This document shows positions 7,923 to 16,005 of a stretch of 64,000 nt of DNA, piece after piece (within the stretch, counting starts at the first letter, position 1; each line of letters begins with the position of its first letter). Below the pieces are notes generated by a model, which was not told the origin of the DNA, did no database searches, and worked only from the letters and a program-made list of their open reading frames with translations. Made by a program: the position numbers and the translations under genes. The stretch covers positions 1,736,001 to 1,800,000 of the forward strand of contig OY970224.1 in the NCBI GenBank assembly GCA_963714035.1, written 5' to 3'. Source of the stretch: DATFVB01 sp963714035 (GTDB taxonomy: Bacteria > Acidobacteriota > Thermoanaerobaculia > UBA5066 > DATFVB01).

Positions 7923-10325
7923 CTATCGATGAGCGTTTCCGCCTGGTTCGTAGAGAAACGTGCGAACCACGCCGCGATCGCGATCGCCGCCGAGGTCGGT
8001 CGCAGGCGTTTCCAGGACGAGGGTCAGGGCGGCCTTCGGCAGGTCGAACGGAGGCTCCGAGAGATAGACCCCGGAGTTCTTGTGCACTCTCACGTAGCCG
8101 CCGTGGACCATGTCCCTGTTCGGCACGATCGCGTCGTTGTCGGTCGGGTAGTGTTCCGTGATGAGCACCCACCGGTAGATTCGGAGCTTGTCGAGGATGG
8201 CGCGGATTTGCCGGTTCGAAAGATGCTGAAGGACGTGCCGAAGGATCCCGACGTCGCCGCCCGGCAGATCCTCCTCGATGATGTCGGCGTGCACGAAGCG
8301 GGTCGTCTCGTTCCCGAAGACCCTTTCGTTCCTCGCGACGAGCGGTTTCACGACGTCCACGCCGACGTAGCGCGAGCACAGCGGCAGCAGACGCTGGCCG
8401 ACGTGGAAGTCTCCGCAACCGAGGTCGACGAACGTCCGCCCGCCGAACCCCCGGACGTCCGCCGTCCGCGACACGCCCGAGACGTACGCGGACACGATTT
8501 CCTCTTCGTGTGTGCCGCTGCCCGAATAGAACTCTCCCGGCATCCCGCCCCAGGAGCCCCGCTCGTAGACCTCCGTGAACACCGCCTGCGGGCTCCGATG
8601 GCGGTTGATCAGCCATTTGAGGCGGGGCATCGCCTTCGAGTACCCCGTGGCCAGGAGCCGCGAAAGGAACCTCGACCCGGGCAAACCGATCGAGTCGCGG
8701 AGCGCGCCGCGTTTCGCATCCCGGGTTCTCTCCCGGCCGACGGGGGGGGCCGGGGTCCCTGCAGACGCTTTGGCGGGTACCGACGGAAGACCACCCGGAG
8801 TCTCGTCGCCCGGCCGAGGCCGGACGCCGGCATTCGGGGAGAACCCGAAACGCCCGAACAGCGCGCGGAGGCCTCGGGTTCCGTTCACGAGCAGGAGGAG
8901 AATCAGCGTCTGGGTGGCGAAGAACGCCGGCGGCGGATTTCGAATCGCCACGAGGCACATGAGTCCCCCCGCCGCCGAGGAAGTCAGCACGGCGGCGATC
9001 GAGCGGAGAAAGTCCTTCGCATTCGCATGGCTCCAGGGACCGCGATACATGCCCAGGAGCCAGAAGACTCCGATCGTCACGAAGGGCAGGATCTCCAGAA
9101 GCTCGAGAGCCAGCGGTCTCTGCGTCCGGATTCCCCAGTCCCCGAACGTCAGGCCGATCCCGCCATACAGGGACAGAACGACGAGGCCGAGGTCGAAGAA
9201 AACCGGAAAAAGCGCGCGTTGCAGAACGGGAACGTCGTAGAGCTCGAGCAGCACGCCGCGGCGAACGAGCGCGAATTCGTCGTAGTTCAGACGGGTGATC
9301 CCGATCACCGCCGCGGCGATCAGGGTGAGCAGGAGTATGGCCGCCGCCCGCACCGTCAGGAACACGGAGGCGAGGCCGGCTCCCGCGCCGAGAACCCCCG
9401 CGCCGTAAAGGAGCATGACGGCGCGACGGTGCGTGACCCCCCGCGAAATGAGCCGGTGATGCATGTGTTCGCCGTCCGCGCCGAACACTCCCCCGCCCCG
9501 CTTCTCGAGCTGGCGCACCAGGCGCCGCGACAGGGAAACGAGGGTCTCCGCGACCGGGACCCCCACCACGAGGATCGGCACGAGGATCGCCATTCCGGCC
9601 GAGAGCGTCGAGCCTCCCCCCAGAGCCAGGCACGAAAGCCAGAAACCCAGCGCGGTAGCGCCGCTGTCCCCGAGAAACACCCGGGCCGGAAAAAGATTGA
9701 ACGGCAGGAAACCGACGAGCGCTCCCGCGAGGACGATCGACGCGGATGCCATCGCGAAGGTGTTCGTCATGAGGGAAACGCCCACCAGCGAAAGCGCCGC
9801 GATCAGCGCGAGACCCGCCGACAACCCGTCGAGACCGTCGACGATATTGAAGGCGTTCGTCACGCCGACGATCCAGAGCAGGGAAAGAGGGATCGCGAAG
9901 ACGCCGATCGAGACCTCGACGGCGAAGAGGTGAACGTGGACTCCGAGGCGGATCCCGAAGAGGAGAGCGATCGCCGCGCCGGCGACATGGGCCGCGAGCC
10001 GCGGCAGGACGGGGAGCGGACGAAAATCGTCCCAGATCGAAACGAAGAGAACCGGAACCACGCCGAGGGTGAGCGCGAGGAAGAGAGGCGGGTCGAGGGG
10101 GTGGAGCCCGGCTATCCCGGCGACCTGGATCAATCCGAGGACCGAAACGACCGCCAGGACCACGGCCAGGCCCCCCAGCATCGGCGTCGGCCGGTGATGC
10201 ATCTTCCGAGGACCGGGCATGTCGACGGCGCCGAATCGGAGAGCGAAGCGGCGAACCAGAGGCGTCACCGCGAAACTGATCGCGGCAGCCAGAAGCGCGG
10301 GGAAAACCAGCAGGACGACCGGCAC
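7923..10325 (-). CDS. WecA/ALG7-type polyprenyl-phosphate sugar-1-P transferase fused to a SAM methyltransferase
   Basis: This 800-residue protein has three parts. Residues 1-345 form a multi-helix WecA/GPT-type transferase with the family motifs GPRKMHHRPTPMLGG (38-52), WDDFRPLP (98-105), NAFNIVDGLDGL (157-168), VFLGDSGATALGF (216-228) and HMHHR (287-291). Such enzymes attach HexNAc-1-phosphate to a polyprenyl phosphate at the inner membrane, the first step of lipid-linked glycan synthesis. Residues 370-495 are four more helices like the N-terminal membrane part of CapD/WbpM proteins. After a Pro-rich linker, residues 570-800 are a class I methyltransferase (FVDLGCGDFHVGQRLLP, then YVGVDVV). 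The frame is continuous throughout. It opens a lipid-linked oligosaccharide locus and is divergent from an FkbM gene. Sugar specificity and methylation target are unknown. Confidence 0.85.
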   Translation of the reverse strand: MPVVLLVFPALLAAAISFAVTPLVRRFALRFGAVDMPGPRKMHHRPTPMLGGLAVVLAVVSVLGLIQVAGIAGLHPLDPPLFLALTLGVVPVLFVSIWDDFRPLPVLPRLAAHVAGAAIALLFGIRLGVHVHLFAVEVSIGVFAIPLSLLWIVGVTNAFNIVDGLDGLSAGLALIAALSLVGVSLMTNTFAMASASIVLAGALVGFLPFNLFPARVFLGDSGATALGFWLSCLALGGGSTLSAGMAILVPILVVGVPVAETLVSLSRRLVRQLEKRGGGVFGADGEHMHHRLISRGVTHRRAVMLLYGAGVLGAGAGLASVFLTVRAAAILLLTLIAAAVIGITRLNYDEFALVRRGVLLELYDVPVLQRALFPVFFDLGLVVLSLYGGIGLTFGDWGIRTQRPLALELLEILPFVTIGVFWLLGMYRGPWSHANAKDFLRSIAAVLTSSAAGGLMCLVAIRNPPPAFFATQTLILLLLVNGTRGLRALFGRFGFSPNAGVRPRPGDETPGGLPSVPAKASAGTPAPPVGRERTRDAKRGALRDSIGLPGSRFLSRLLATGYSKAMPRLKWLINRHRSPQAVFTEVYERGSWGGMPGEFYSGSGTHEEEIVSAYVSGVSRTADVRGFGGRTFVDLGCGDFHVGQRLLPLCSRYVGVDVVKPLVARNERVFGNETTRFVHADIIEEDLPGGDVGILRHVLQHLSNRQIRAILDKLRIYRWVLITEHYPTDNDAIVPNRDMVHGGYVRVHKNSGVYLSEPPFDLPKAALTLVLETPATDLGGDRDRGVVRTFLYEPGGNAHR

Positions 10326-10490
10326 GGAACCTGCCCCGTATTATCCGCGAAAGCTCCGGCCGCCCTCCCGGGACTCCCCGAGCCGATCGTGCGCTTCGGG
10401 AATCATCTCTGGTAGCCTGCTCTCTCGTGACGCGCGGTCGGTTCGACATATTTCCATCCGGGAATCCCATGCGCGCCGGGGAGTTCCTCC

Positions 10491-11414
10491 ATGATGCGCG
10501 CGCCAGCCGAGCCCATGTCGCGTGACGTGCCGGCCCCTCTCCTTCGCCTGCTCGCCTGGGGCTCGCGTTTCTACCATTCGGCGGGACCGTTCCGGAGAAT
10601 CCTCTTCCGGCCGGCACGCGCGTTCTATCTGTGGGTGGCGCGGAGACGCGAGGTCGTCGTCTGGTGCGGCGACGGATATCTCGCCGTCGACAGCGCCGAC
10701 CCGGTCGCCAAGTGGCTTCTCTCCGGCGGCTTCGAACGCGACGAGCGGGAATTCGTCGCGTCGGTGCTTCAGCCGGGCGACCTCTTCGTGGACGGTGGCG
10801 CGCACGTCGGCGCGTACACCGTCCTCGCCGCGCGGCGGGTGGGTCCTCAGGGTCTCGTCGTCGCCTTCGAGCCGGAGCCGGAGAACCGTCGGCGTCTCAG
10901 GCGATCGATCGCAGCCAACCGTCTCGCCAACGTGATCGTGTCCGACCTGGCGTTGTCGGACGGCGAAGGCGTGGCGACTCTCGCGCGCGACGGCGGCAAC
11001 AGCGGCGGCCACTCTCTGGTCGCCGAGACGATTCTTCGTGCCGATGGATCGATGGCGGTCAGAACCACGACGCTCGACGGCTTTCTCGCCCGCCATCTGC
11101 CGGAACGCCGGGCGGACCGCGTCGTGATCAAGCTCGATCTGCAGGGCCTCGAAGCGCGCGCGCTCGCGGGAGCCCCGGAGACTCTGCAACGTTCGGCCGC
11201 AGTCGTCATCGAGCTGACGCCTCGTTTCCTGGACCTGGCGGGAGACGACGCGGAGGCCCTGGTCGAACGCCTCCTCGGAGCCGGCTTCGAGCTCGAGAGC
11301 GTCCCTCAAGACGGGGAGCCGCGGGTCCGCCTGGTGAAGGCCGGCGTCGCCTCGCTCGTCGCGGCATTGCGCGCGTCGGGAGGGCACGTGGACCTGCTCG
11401 GCAAGCGCGTCTGA
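10491..11414 (+). CDS. FkbM-family SAM-dependent methyltransferase
   Basis: This 307-residue protein has the FkbM pattern: GDLFVDGGAHVGAYTVLAA (SAM site, about residues 96-114), VVAFEPEPENRRRLRRSI, VIVSDLALSDGEG, TTTLDGFL and VVIKLDLQGLEARALAGA. FkbM enzymes O-methylate hydroxyl groups, often on sugars of surface glycans. The N-terminal ~50 residues are basic and aromatic and may touch the membrane, but no full transmembrane helix is seen. It lies between the initiating-transferase gene (divergent, 165 bp) and the MurG-like gene (convergent, 10 bp), so a glycan-methylating role is likely (inference). The ATG at 10491 is used; a second Met at 10515 is possible. Confidence 0.85.
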   Translation: MMRAPAEPMSRDVPAPLLRLLAWGSRFYHSAGPFRRILFRPARAFYLWVARRREVVVWCGDGYLAVDSADPVAKWLLSGGFERDEREFVASVLQPGDLFVDGGAHVGAYTVLAARRVGPQGLVVAFEPEPENRRRLRRSIAANRLANVIVSDLALSDGEGVATLARDGGNSGGHSLVAETILRADGSMAVRTTTLDGFLARHLPERRADRVVIKLDLQGLEARALAGAPETLQRSAAVVIELTPRFLDLAGDDAEALVERLLGAGFELESVPQDGEPRVRLVKAGVASLVAALRASGGHVDLLGKRV

Positions 11415-11424
11415 CGAACGTCCG

Positions 11425-12510
11425 TCAGGCGGACGCGAAATTGAGGATTTCCAGCGCGAGGAGCTCGGTCGCTCCCGGCCCCGGGCGCGACCGAACCGCG
11501 CATGCCCGGCGTCGCCACTCTTCCGGATCCCGCCGGAGACCGACGATGAGATTCGCCAGCACCGATTCGTCCCAGGCGTCCTCCTCGACGTGCCAGGCGC
11601 CGCATTTCTCGGCGAAGACCGAGGCGTTTCGTGACTGGTGCGACCCGGCGGCCTCCGCCAGAGGCACGAGGAGCGCCGGACGGCCGACCACGGCGAGCTC
11701 GGCGAGGACGCCGGCTCCCGCCCGAGTGACGACGAGGTGCGCCGCTGCCATGGCCTCGGCGATGTCCTCGAAAAACGACTCCACGTCGGCCGTGACTCCC
11801 GCTCGCGCGTAGGCGGCCCGAACGGAAGGGACCGGGCCCCCCGCCTGATGGCGCACCGAGAGCGGGCCGCCGCCCTCGCGGGAAACCCGCGCCAGCAGGC
11901 CCGGAACGCGCTCGTCGAGGAAGGGCGACGGGTCCGAGCCCGAAAGGACGAGGACGCGGAAGACCCCGTCGGACGACGGCGGCTCGGCCGGACGGGAGGC
12001 GATCGCGAGGATGGCGGACCGCACGGGCGTCCCGATCACCCGGTCGTCGATTCCGCGAGAGGCGGCCATGCCGAGCCAGGTCCGGTGCACGAGCGGGGCG
12101 AGCAGCCGGTTCGCGAGGCCGAAATTCGCGTTCGCCTCATGGATGCCGGTCTTCAGTCCGAGGCTCCGCGCGGCGAGGACCGTCGGGACCGTGGAATACC
12201 CGCCGAATCCCACGACGATCCCGGCCTCGAGCCGGCGGATGAGGCGCCGCGCCGCGACGATCCCCGCGGGAATCCTTCCGAGCGCGAGCAGCTTGCCCGC
12301 CGCCGACGTTCTCTGGAACGGCGCCCCCGGCACGCGGTGCAGGGCAAAACCTTCCCGGGGCACGAGCCGGGCCTCGGTTCCCGCGCCCGTGCCGACGAAG
12401 CAGACCTCCCAGCCGGGCGCTCGATCCCGAAGGTCGTTGGCCACCGCGATCGCGGGGAGCACGTGACCCGCCGTCCCTCCCACGGCGAAGGCCATTCGCC
12501 TCGGTGTCAT
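11425..12510 (-). CDS. Second MurG-like (GT28, ALG13/14-type) glycosyltransferase
   Basis: A 361-residue GT28 enzyme with the MurG layout: GGTAGHVLPAIAVANDL (N-terminal glycine-rich loop), GFGGYSTVPTVLAA, HEANANFGLANRLL, then VTRAGAGVLAELAVVGRPALLVP with the usual acceptor/UDP-sugar residues, and SHQSRNA. It is clearly different from the division-cluster MurG (25346-26413), which has TGGHVFPAIAVA and QEQNSVPGIANRL. In the eukaryotic dolichol pathway the second GlcNAc is added by ALG13/ALG14, which are MurG relatives; here a second MurG-like enzyme sits beside initiating transferase, flippase and STT3 genes. I infer that it adds the second HexNAc to the lipid carrier. A duplicate cell-wall MurG is the alternative. 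Its start is 23 bp from the divergent ABC gene. Confidence 0.82.
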   Translation of the reverse strand: MTPRRMAFAVGGTAGHVLPAIAVANDLRDRAPGWEVCFVGTGAGTEARLVPREGFALHRVPGAPFQRTSAAGKLLALGRIPAGIVAARRLIRRLEAGIVVGFGGYSTVPTVLAARSLGLKTGIHEANANFGLANRLLAPLVHRTWLGMAASRGIDDRVIGTPVRSAILAIASRPAEPPSSDGVFRVLVLSGSDPSPFLDERVPGLLARVSREGGGPLSVRHQAGGPVPSVRAAYARAGVTADVESFFEDIAEAMAAAHLVVTRAGAGVLAELAVVGRPALLVPLAEAAGSHQSRNASVFAEKCGAWHVEEDAWDESVLANLIVGLRRDPEEWRRRACAVRSRPGPGATELLALEILNFASA

Positions 12511-12533
12511 TGCGGTATTCTGCCAGCCTTCCG

Positions 12534-14297
12534 ATGGAGAACCCTTCCGCGGCCCCGACGGTCCCCGCCACGACCCGGGAAGGAGCCGCTTCTTTCGTGG
12601 GCATCGTCACCCGGTGTCTCGGAATTCTCCCCCCTCGCCTGAGACGCCGATGGGTGGAGCTCGTGCCGCTCCTGCTCGTCCAGGCCGTCGTCGAGTGGGG
12701 CGCCGCCGCATCGATCTATCTTTTTCTCGCCGGTGACCGGGTTCCCGGGTTGCGCGGCCTTCTGCCCCGGGGAACCTCGCCCGCCCTGCTCCTGGCGTCG
12801 CTCCTCGTGTTGAAGAACGGCCTGATCGTGATCACCGGGCGCCTCGAGGCTCGCCTTCTCGCGGATTCGATGCGGACGACCTTCGAGCGCCTGCTTCGGG
12901 GATACCTCGGCGCGCCGCTCGCGACGCGCGGCAGCCATCACGCGGCCGAGCTCAGCCACACCGCGACCGACGCGATCGACGTCGCGTTCCGGAAGGTTCT
13001 GACGCCGGCCGCGAGCTTTCTCACGGAGGTGTTCGTGGTGGGCGCCCTGCTCGCCGCGATCGTCAGCCGCGCCGCGGTCGCCGGAGTGCTCGCCATCGCG
13101 GTTCTCGGCGCGGCCCTGGGCGCTACCCTGCTCGCCACCCAGCGCGCCGTGGCGAGCGCGGGACGACGGCGCGACTCCCTCCAGGCGCGTCTTCTGCGCG
13201 ATCTCGGAGACGTCCTCCGCGGCGCCGCGGAGATCCAGGCGCTCGGACGCGAGGAGCCGGTGGCACGCGAGGTCCTCGATCGCTACGACGTCTACGTCGC
13301 TTCGCATCGGACGCTGGCGGCCGTGGGTGCGGTCTCCCGCCCGGCGGTCGAGCTCGTCTTCGCCGCGGGTCTGCTCGTCGCGTCTCTCGCCTACCCCGCG
13401 ACGTCGCGTGCGTCCCTGGTTCCGCTGCTCGGCCTGGTCGCCTACGCGGCTTTCCGCATCATTCCGGCGGCAAACCGGGCCGTATTCTTCGTCAACGAGG
13501 TCCGCGCGAGCGCGCCGGCCGTGGAGCGGATTCGCGCCGACCTGATTCGTTTCCCGGCATCCGCACCTCCCGTCGCCTGCCGCCCGCTCGAACCTTTCGG
13601 CGACCGGCTGGTTCTCGAGGACGTGACGGTTCGCCCTGACGGAACGCGGGCTCCGGCGCTCGATGGCGTGTCGCTGGAGGTGCGTCGGGGGGAGGTGCTC
13701 GCCGTCGTGGGGCCCACGGGTGCGGGGAAGAGCACGCTTCTTCTCGTCCTGGCAGGGCTCCGGACTCCGGACTCGGGCCGCGTCCTTCTGGACGGAGCCC
13801 CCGTTTCGCCGGCGCACCGCCGGCGTGTCGCCTGGGTTCCTCAGTCTCCCTTCCTTTCCGACGACACGTTGAGGCGCAACGTCGCCTTCGGCCTCCCCGA
13901 TCGTGAGATCGACGATGGGCGCGTCGCCGCGGCGATCGAGGCCTCTCGCCTCGGCGATTTCGTCCGGAATCTGCCGGAGGGACTCGAAACGCGCGCCGGC
14001 GAGGCGGGCGCCCTCCTTTCGGGCGGCGAGCGCCAGCGGCTCGCCGTGGCGCGCGCGCTCTACGCCGAGCCGGAGATCCTGCTGCTCGACGAACCGACGT
14101 CGGCGCTCGACGTCGCGACCGAAGGGGAGCTCATGGAGACCCTCGCCGCCCTCGCCCCCGCGCGGACGATCGTCGTCGTCTCGCACCGGCAGGCGGCGGT
14201 CGAGCGGGCCGATCGGATCGTCCATCTCGAGAGCGGCCGGGTGGCGGGCTACGGAAAGCCCGGAGCGTCTCCCGGGAAAAGGGCATCGTCGGGATGA
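12534..14297 (+). CDS. ABC exporter, PglK-type lipid-linked oligosaccharide flippase candidate
   Basis: This 587-residue fused half-transporter starts at MENPSAAPTV. About six helices fill residues 25-330 (for example WVELVPLLLVQAVVEWGAAA and FVVGALLAAIVSRAAVAGVL). The ATPase domain has Walker A GPTGAGKST, Q-loop VPQSPF, signature LSGGERQR, Walker B ILLLDEPTSALD and the switch His in VVSHRQ. Exporters of this shape include MsbA and PglK/WlaB; PglK flips the finished lipid-linked heptasaccharide in Campylobacter. Lying among glycosyltransferase and STT3 genes, it is most likely the flippase of this pathway (inference); a lipid or peptide exporter cannot be excluded. Divergent from the MurG-like gene and convergent with the next glycosyltransferase. 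Confidence 0.85.
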   Translation: MENPSAAPTVPATTREGAASFVGIVTRCLGILPPRLRRRWVELVPLLLVQAVVEWGAAASIYLFLAGDRVPGLRGLLPRGTSPALLLASLLVLKNGLIVITGRLEARLLADSMRTTFERLLRGYLGAPLATRGSHHAAELSHTATDAIDVAFRKVLTPAASFLTEVFVVGALLAAIVSRAAVAGVLAIAVLGAALGATLLATQRAVASAGRRRDSLQARLLRDLGDVLRGAAEIQALGREEPVAREVLDRYDVYVASHRTLAAVGAVSRPAVELVFAAGLLVASLAYPATSRASLVPLLGLVAYAAFRIIPAANRAVFFVNEVRASAPAVERIRADLIRFPASAPPVACRPLEPFGDRLVLEDVTVRPDGTRAPALDGVSLEVRRGEVLAVVGPTGAGKSTLLLVLAGLRTPDSGRVLLDGAPVSPAHRRRVAWVPQSPFLSDDTLRRNVAFGLPDREIDDGRVAAAIEASRLGDFVRNLPEGLETRAGEAGALLSGGERQRLAVARALYAEPEILLLDEPTSALDVATEGELMETLAALAPARTIVVVSHRQAAVERADRIVHLESGRVAGYGKPGASPGKRASSG

Positions 14298-14330
14298 CGC
14301 GCGCCCGGATGCGCGCGGGATCAGGCGCGC

Positions 14331-15482
14331 TCACATGCGAGCGACGGCATCCCGAATTTCGCGCATGAACCGGTCGGCGCCCAGGAGCGGCTTTCGAGCC
14401 GCGAGCGCCGTTCGAAGACGGCGGAGGAGATCGTCGTCCCGCCTCACCCGGTCGATCCGGGCCACCGCATCGGCGACCGAGCGATAGCGGAGCTCGGGCA
14501 GGTCCCCCACGATCTCGACCGGTCCGCCGCCGTCGGGGACGAAAGGCACGCAACCGGCGAGCACCATCTCCGCGACCGCCATTCCGTAGTGCTCCTCCGT
14601 CATCCCGTGGAGTCCCCACCGTGAGGAAGCCACGAGCGTCTCGAGCTCCGCGCGCGAGACCCGCAGACGGACATCCATCCACGCCGACCGCCCTCTTGCG
14701 AGCCCGAGGATGCCGCGGGCGTATCGGCCGGGAGTGCCATGGCGGTCGATGAACCCGACCACCAGCAGGGTCACCGGATGGCCGAGCGCCCGAACGCCCT
14801 CGACGATCGCCACGACTTTCTCGAGCTCTTTCTCCGGAGCGATCCGTCCCAGGACGACGAACCGATCGGCCCGATCGTTCCACGGGACATCCGGAAACTT
14901 GCCGGGCGCCGGCGGGAGGATCGTCCGGGTCTCTCCTCGGTAGGTTTCGCGAAACTTCCGTCCCGTCCAATCGGAGTTGACGAGCGTGGGGTTGGCGGCG
15001 ATCCGTTCCGGGCGCGTGGGGCTGACGAGGCGAACCAGCGCGAAATAGGCCGAAAGCAGACTCTTCGCGTGGTACCAGCGCCAATCGACCCGGGGGCGAG
15101 GCCAGTATGCCCAGGGGAAGTGCACGTACTGAAGGGCCGGCCGTCCCACGTCCACCTCGTTGTCGAGGGAGAGCACGACGTCGAATCGCGAGCCGAGCCG
15201 GCGCGCCGTGCGCATCGCGACGAAGCGGTGAAGGAGGGCGAGCGGGGTCGGCCACAGGCGCTGGAATGCCCGGAATCCCGCGGGGAGGCGCTCGACTCGG
15301 AAAGAGCGAGGCGCGAGCTTCGTCCCCGCGTACCGGTTCATCTCGTCGACCGACGGCGGGTTGCCCGCGAGCACCGTGACGTCGTGATCGCCCACGAGAG
15401 CCTCGAGCACCCAGGCCGTCAGCACGCCGGTCCCCCCGGGGCCCTGGGGCAGGAGCACGAGGATGCGGCGGGCGGTGCTCAG
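14331..15482 (-). CDS. GT4 glycosyltransferase resembling ALG11 mannosyltransferase
   Basis: The protein (about 383 residues) is a GT-B enzyme. Motifs match ALG11, the mannosyltransferase of the dolichol pathway: LQYVHFP, TLVNSDWTGRKFRETY, TILPPAPGKFPDVP, VVLGRIAPEKELEKVV, and GLHGMTEEHYGMAVAEMVLAG followed by GGGPVEIVGDLPELRY. ALG11 uses GDP-mannose. The open frame runs further upstream, but the conserved part begins at STARRILVLLPQG. No ATG or good GTG lies there; a CTG overlaps the previous stop as CTGA, so a non-standard, coupled start is proposed and remains uncertain. The upstream gene is the sequon-rich CTERM protein and before it STT3, all in one operon. Other GT4 specificities are possible. 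Confidence 0.8.
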   Translation of the reverse strand: MSTARRILVLLPQGPGGTGVLTAWVLEALVGDHDVTVLAGNPPSVDEMNRYAGTKLAPRSFRVERLPAGFRAFQRLWPTPLALLHRFVAMRTARRLGSRFDVVLSLDNEVDVGRPALQYVHFPWAYWPRPRVDWRWYHAKSLLSAYFALVRLVSPTRPERIAANPTLVNSDWTGRKFRETYRGETRTILPPAPGKFPDVPWNDRADRFVVLGRIAPEKELEKVVAIVEGVRALGHPVTLLVVGFIDRHGTPGRYARGILGLARGRSAWMDVRLRVSRAELETLVASSRWGLHGMTEEHYGMAVAEMVLAGCVPFVPDGGGPVEIVGDLPELRYRSVADAVARIDRVRRDDDLLRRLRTALAARKPLLGADRFMREIRDAVARM

Positions 15483-15973
15483 CCGATCCGGCGGAGGAGG
15501 AAGAGCCCGGCCAGAAGGAGCGCCGCGCCCAGCGCCAGGAGCGCGGGAGGCGCGAGTGTCGGCACGGGATTGGACACGCTCACCGCCGCCGTCGCGTTTC
15601 CGAAAACCGTTCCGTTCTCCACGCTCGTCTCCCACATCGCGACGTTCGTCACCGGTGCGGTGACGTTGGCCGACGCGAATTGACGATCCGTTCCCCCCAG
15701 GGGCACCTGACCCGTGGTCGTGATCGTGCCGAGCTGGTCGTCGACGAGCGAGTACGAAAGCGTGACGTTTGCGGCCGTCGTGATCGTGTAGCAGTAGTAC
15801 ACGGTCGTTCCGCTCGGCACGCTGATCGAATTCGTGCTGGCGCACGCCGGCGGCGGCGCGAGCCCGACCGTCTTTGTCGTCGTGGCCACGACCGGAGGCG
15901 CCCCGGCCCGAGGCGCGAACAGGGCGTAGAGCATGAGGGCGGAAACGACGCCGACGCCTTTCGTGTTACGCAT
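15479..15973 (-). CDS. Small secreted protein with CTERM-type tail and four N-glycosylation sequons
   Basis: 164 residues. Residues 7-25 form a signal peptide (VGVVSALMLYALFAPRAGA). The middle is Thr/Val/Ser-rich and beta-type, with two Cys (44, 61). The tail has three parts as in IPTL/PEP-CTERM sorting signals: the motif VPTLAPPALL near 138, a hydrophobic helix, and RR at the end (161-162). Four N-X-S/T sequons lie in the mature part: N69 (NVT), N103 (NVT), N120 (NGT) and N126 (NAT). None has Asp/Glu at -2, so they fit the eukaryotic/archaeal rule rather than the Campylobacter PglB rule. The gene sits between STT3 and the ALG11-like gene, overlapping the latter by 4 bp. It is a candidate glycoprotein substrate; that is inference. 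No sortase-like partner is in the window. Confidence 0.72.
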   Translation of the reverse strand: MRNTKGVGVVSALMLYALFAPRAGAPPVVATTTKTVGLAPPPACASTNSISVPSGTTVYYCYTITTAANVTLSYSLVDDQLGTITTTGQVPLGGTDRQFASANVTAPVTNVAMWETSVENGTVFGNATAAVSVSNPVPTLAPPALLALGAALLLAGLFLLRRIG

Positions 15974-16005
15974 CTGGCAAAGTGTCGCGCGCTGGACCGA
16001 CCGTG

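Noticed and set aside
7884..10415. 843-codon plus-strand frame opposite the initiating-transferase gene
   Set aside because: No recognisable domain, strong charge bias, and fully antisense to a protein with all WecA-type motifs.
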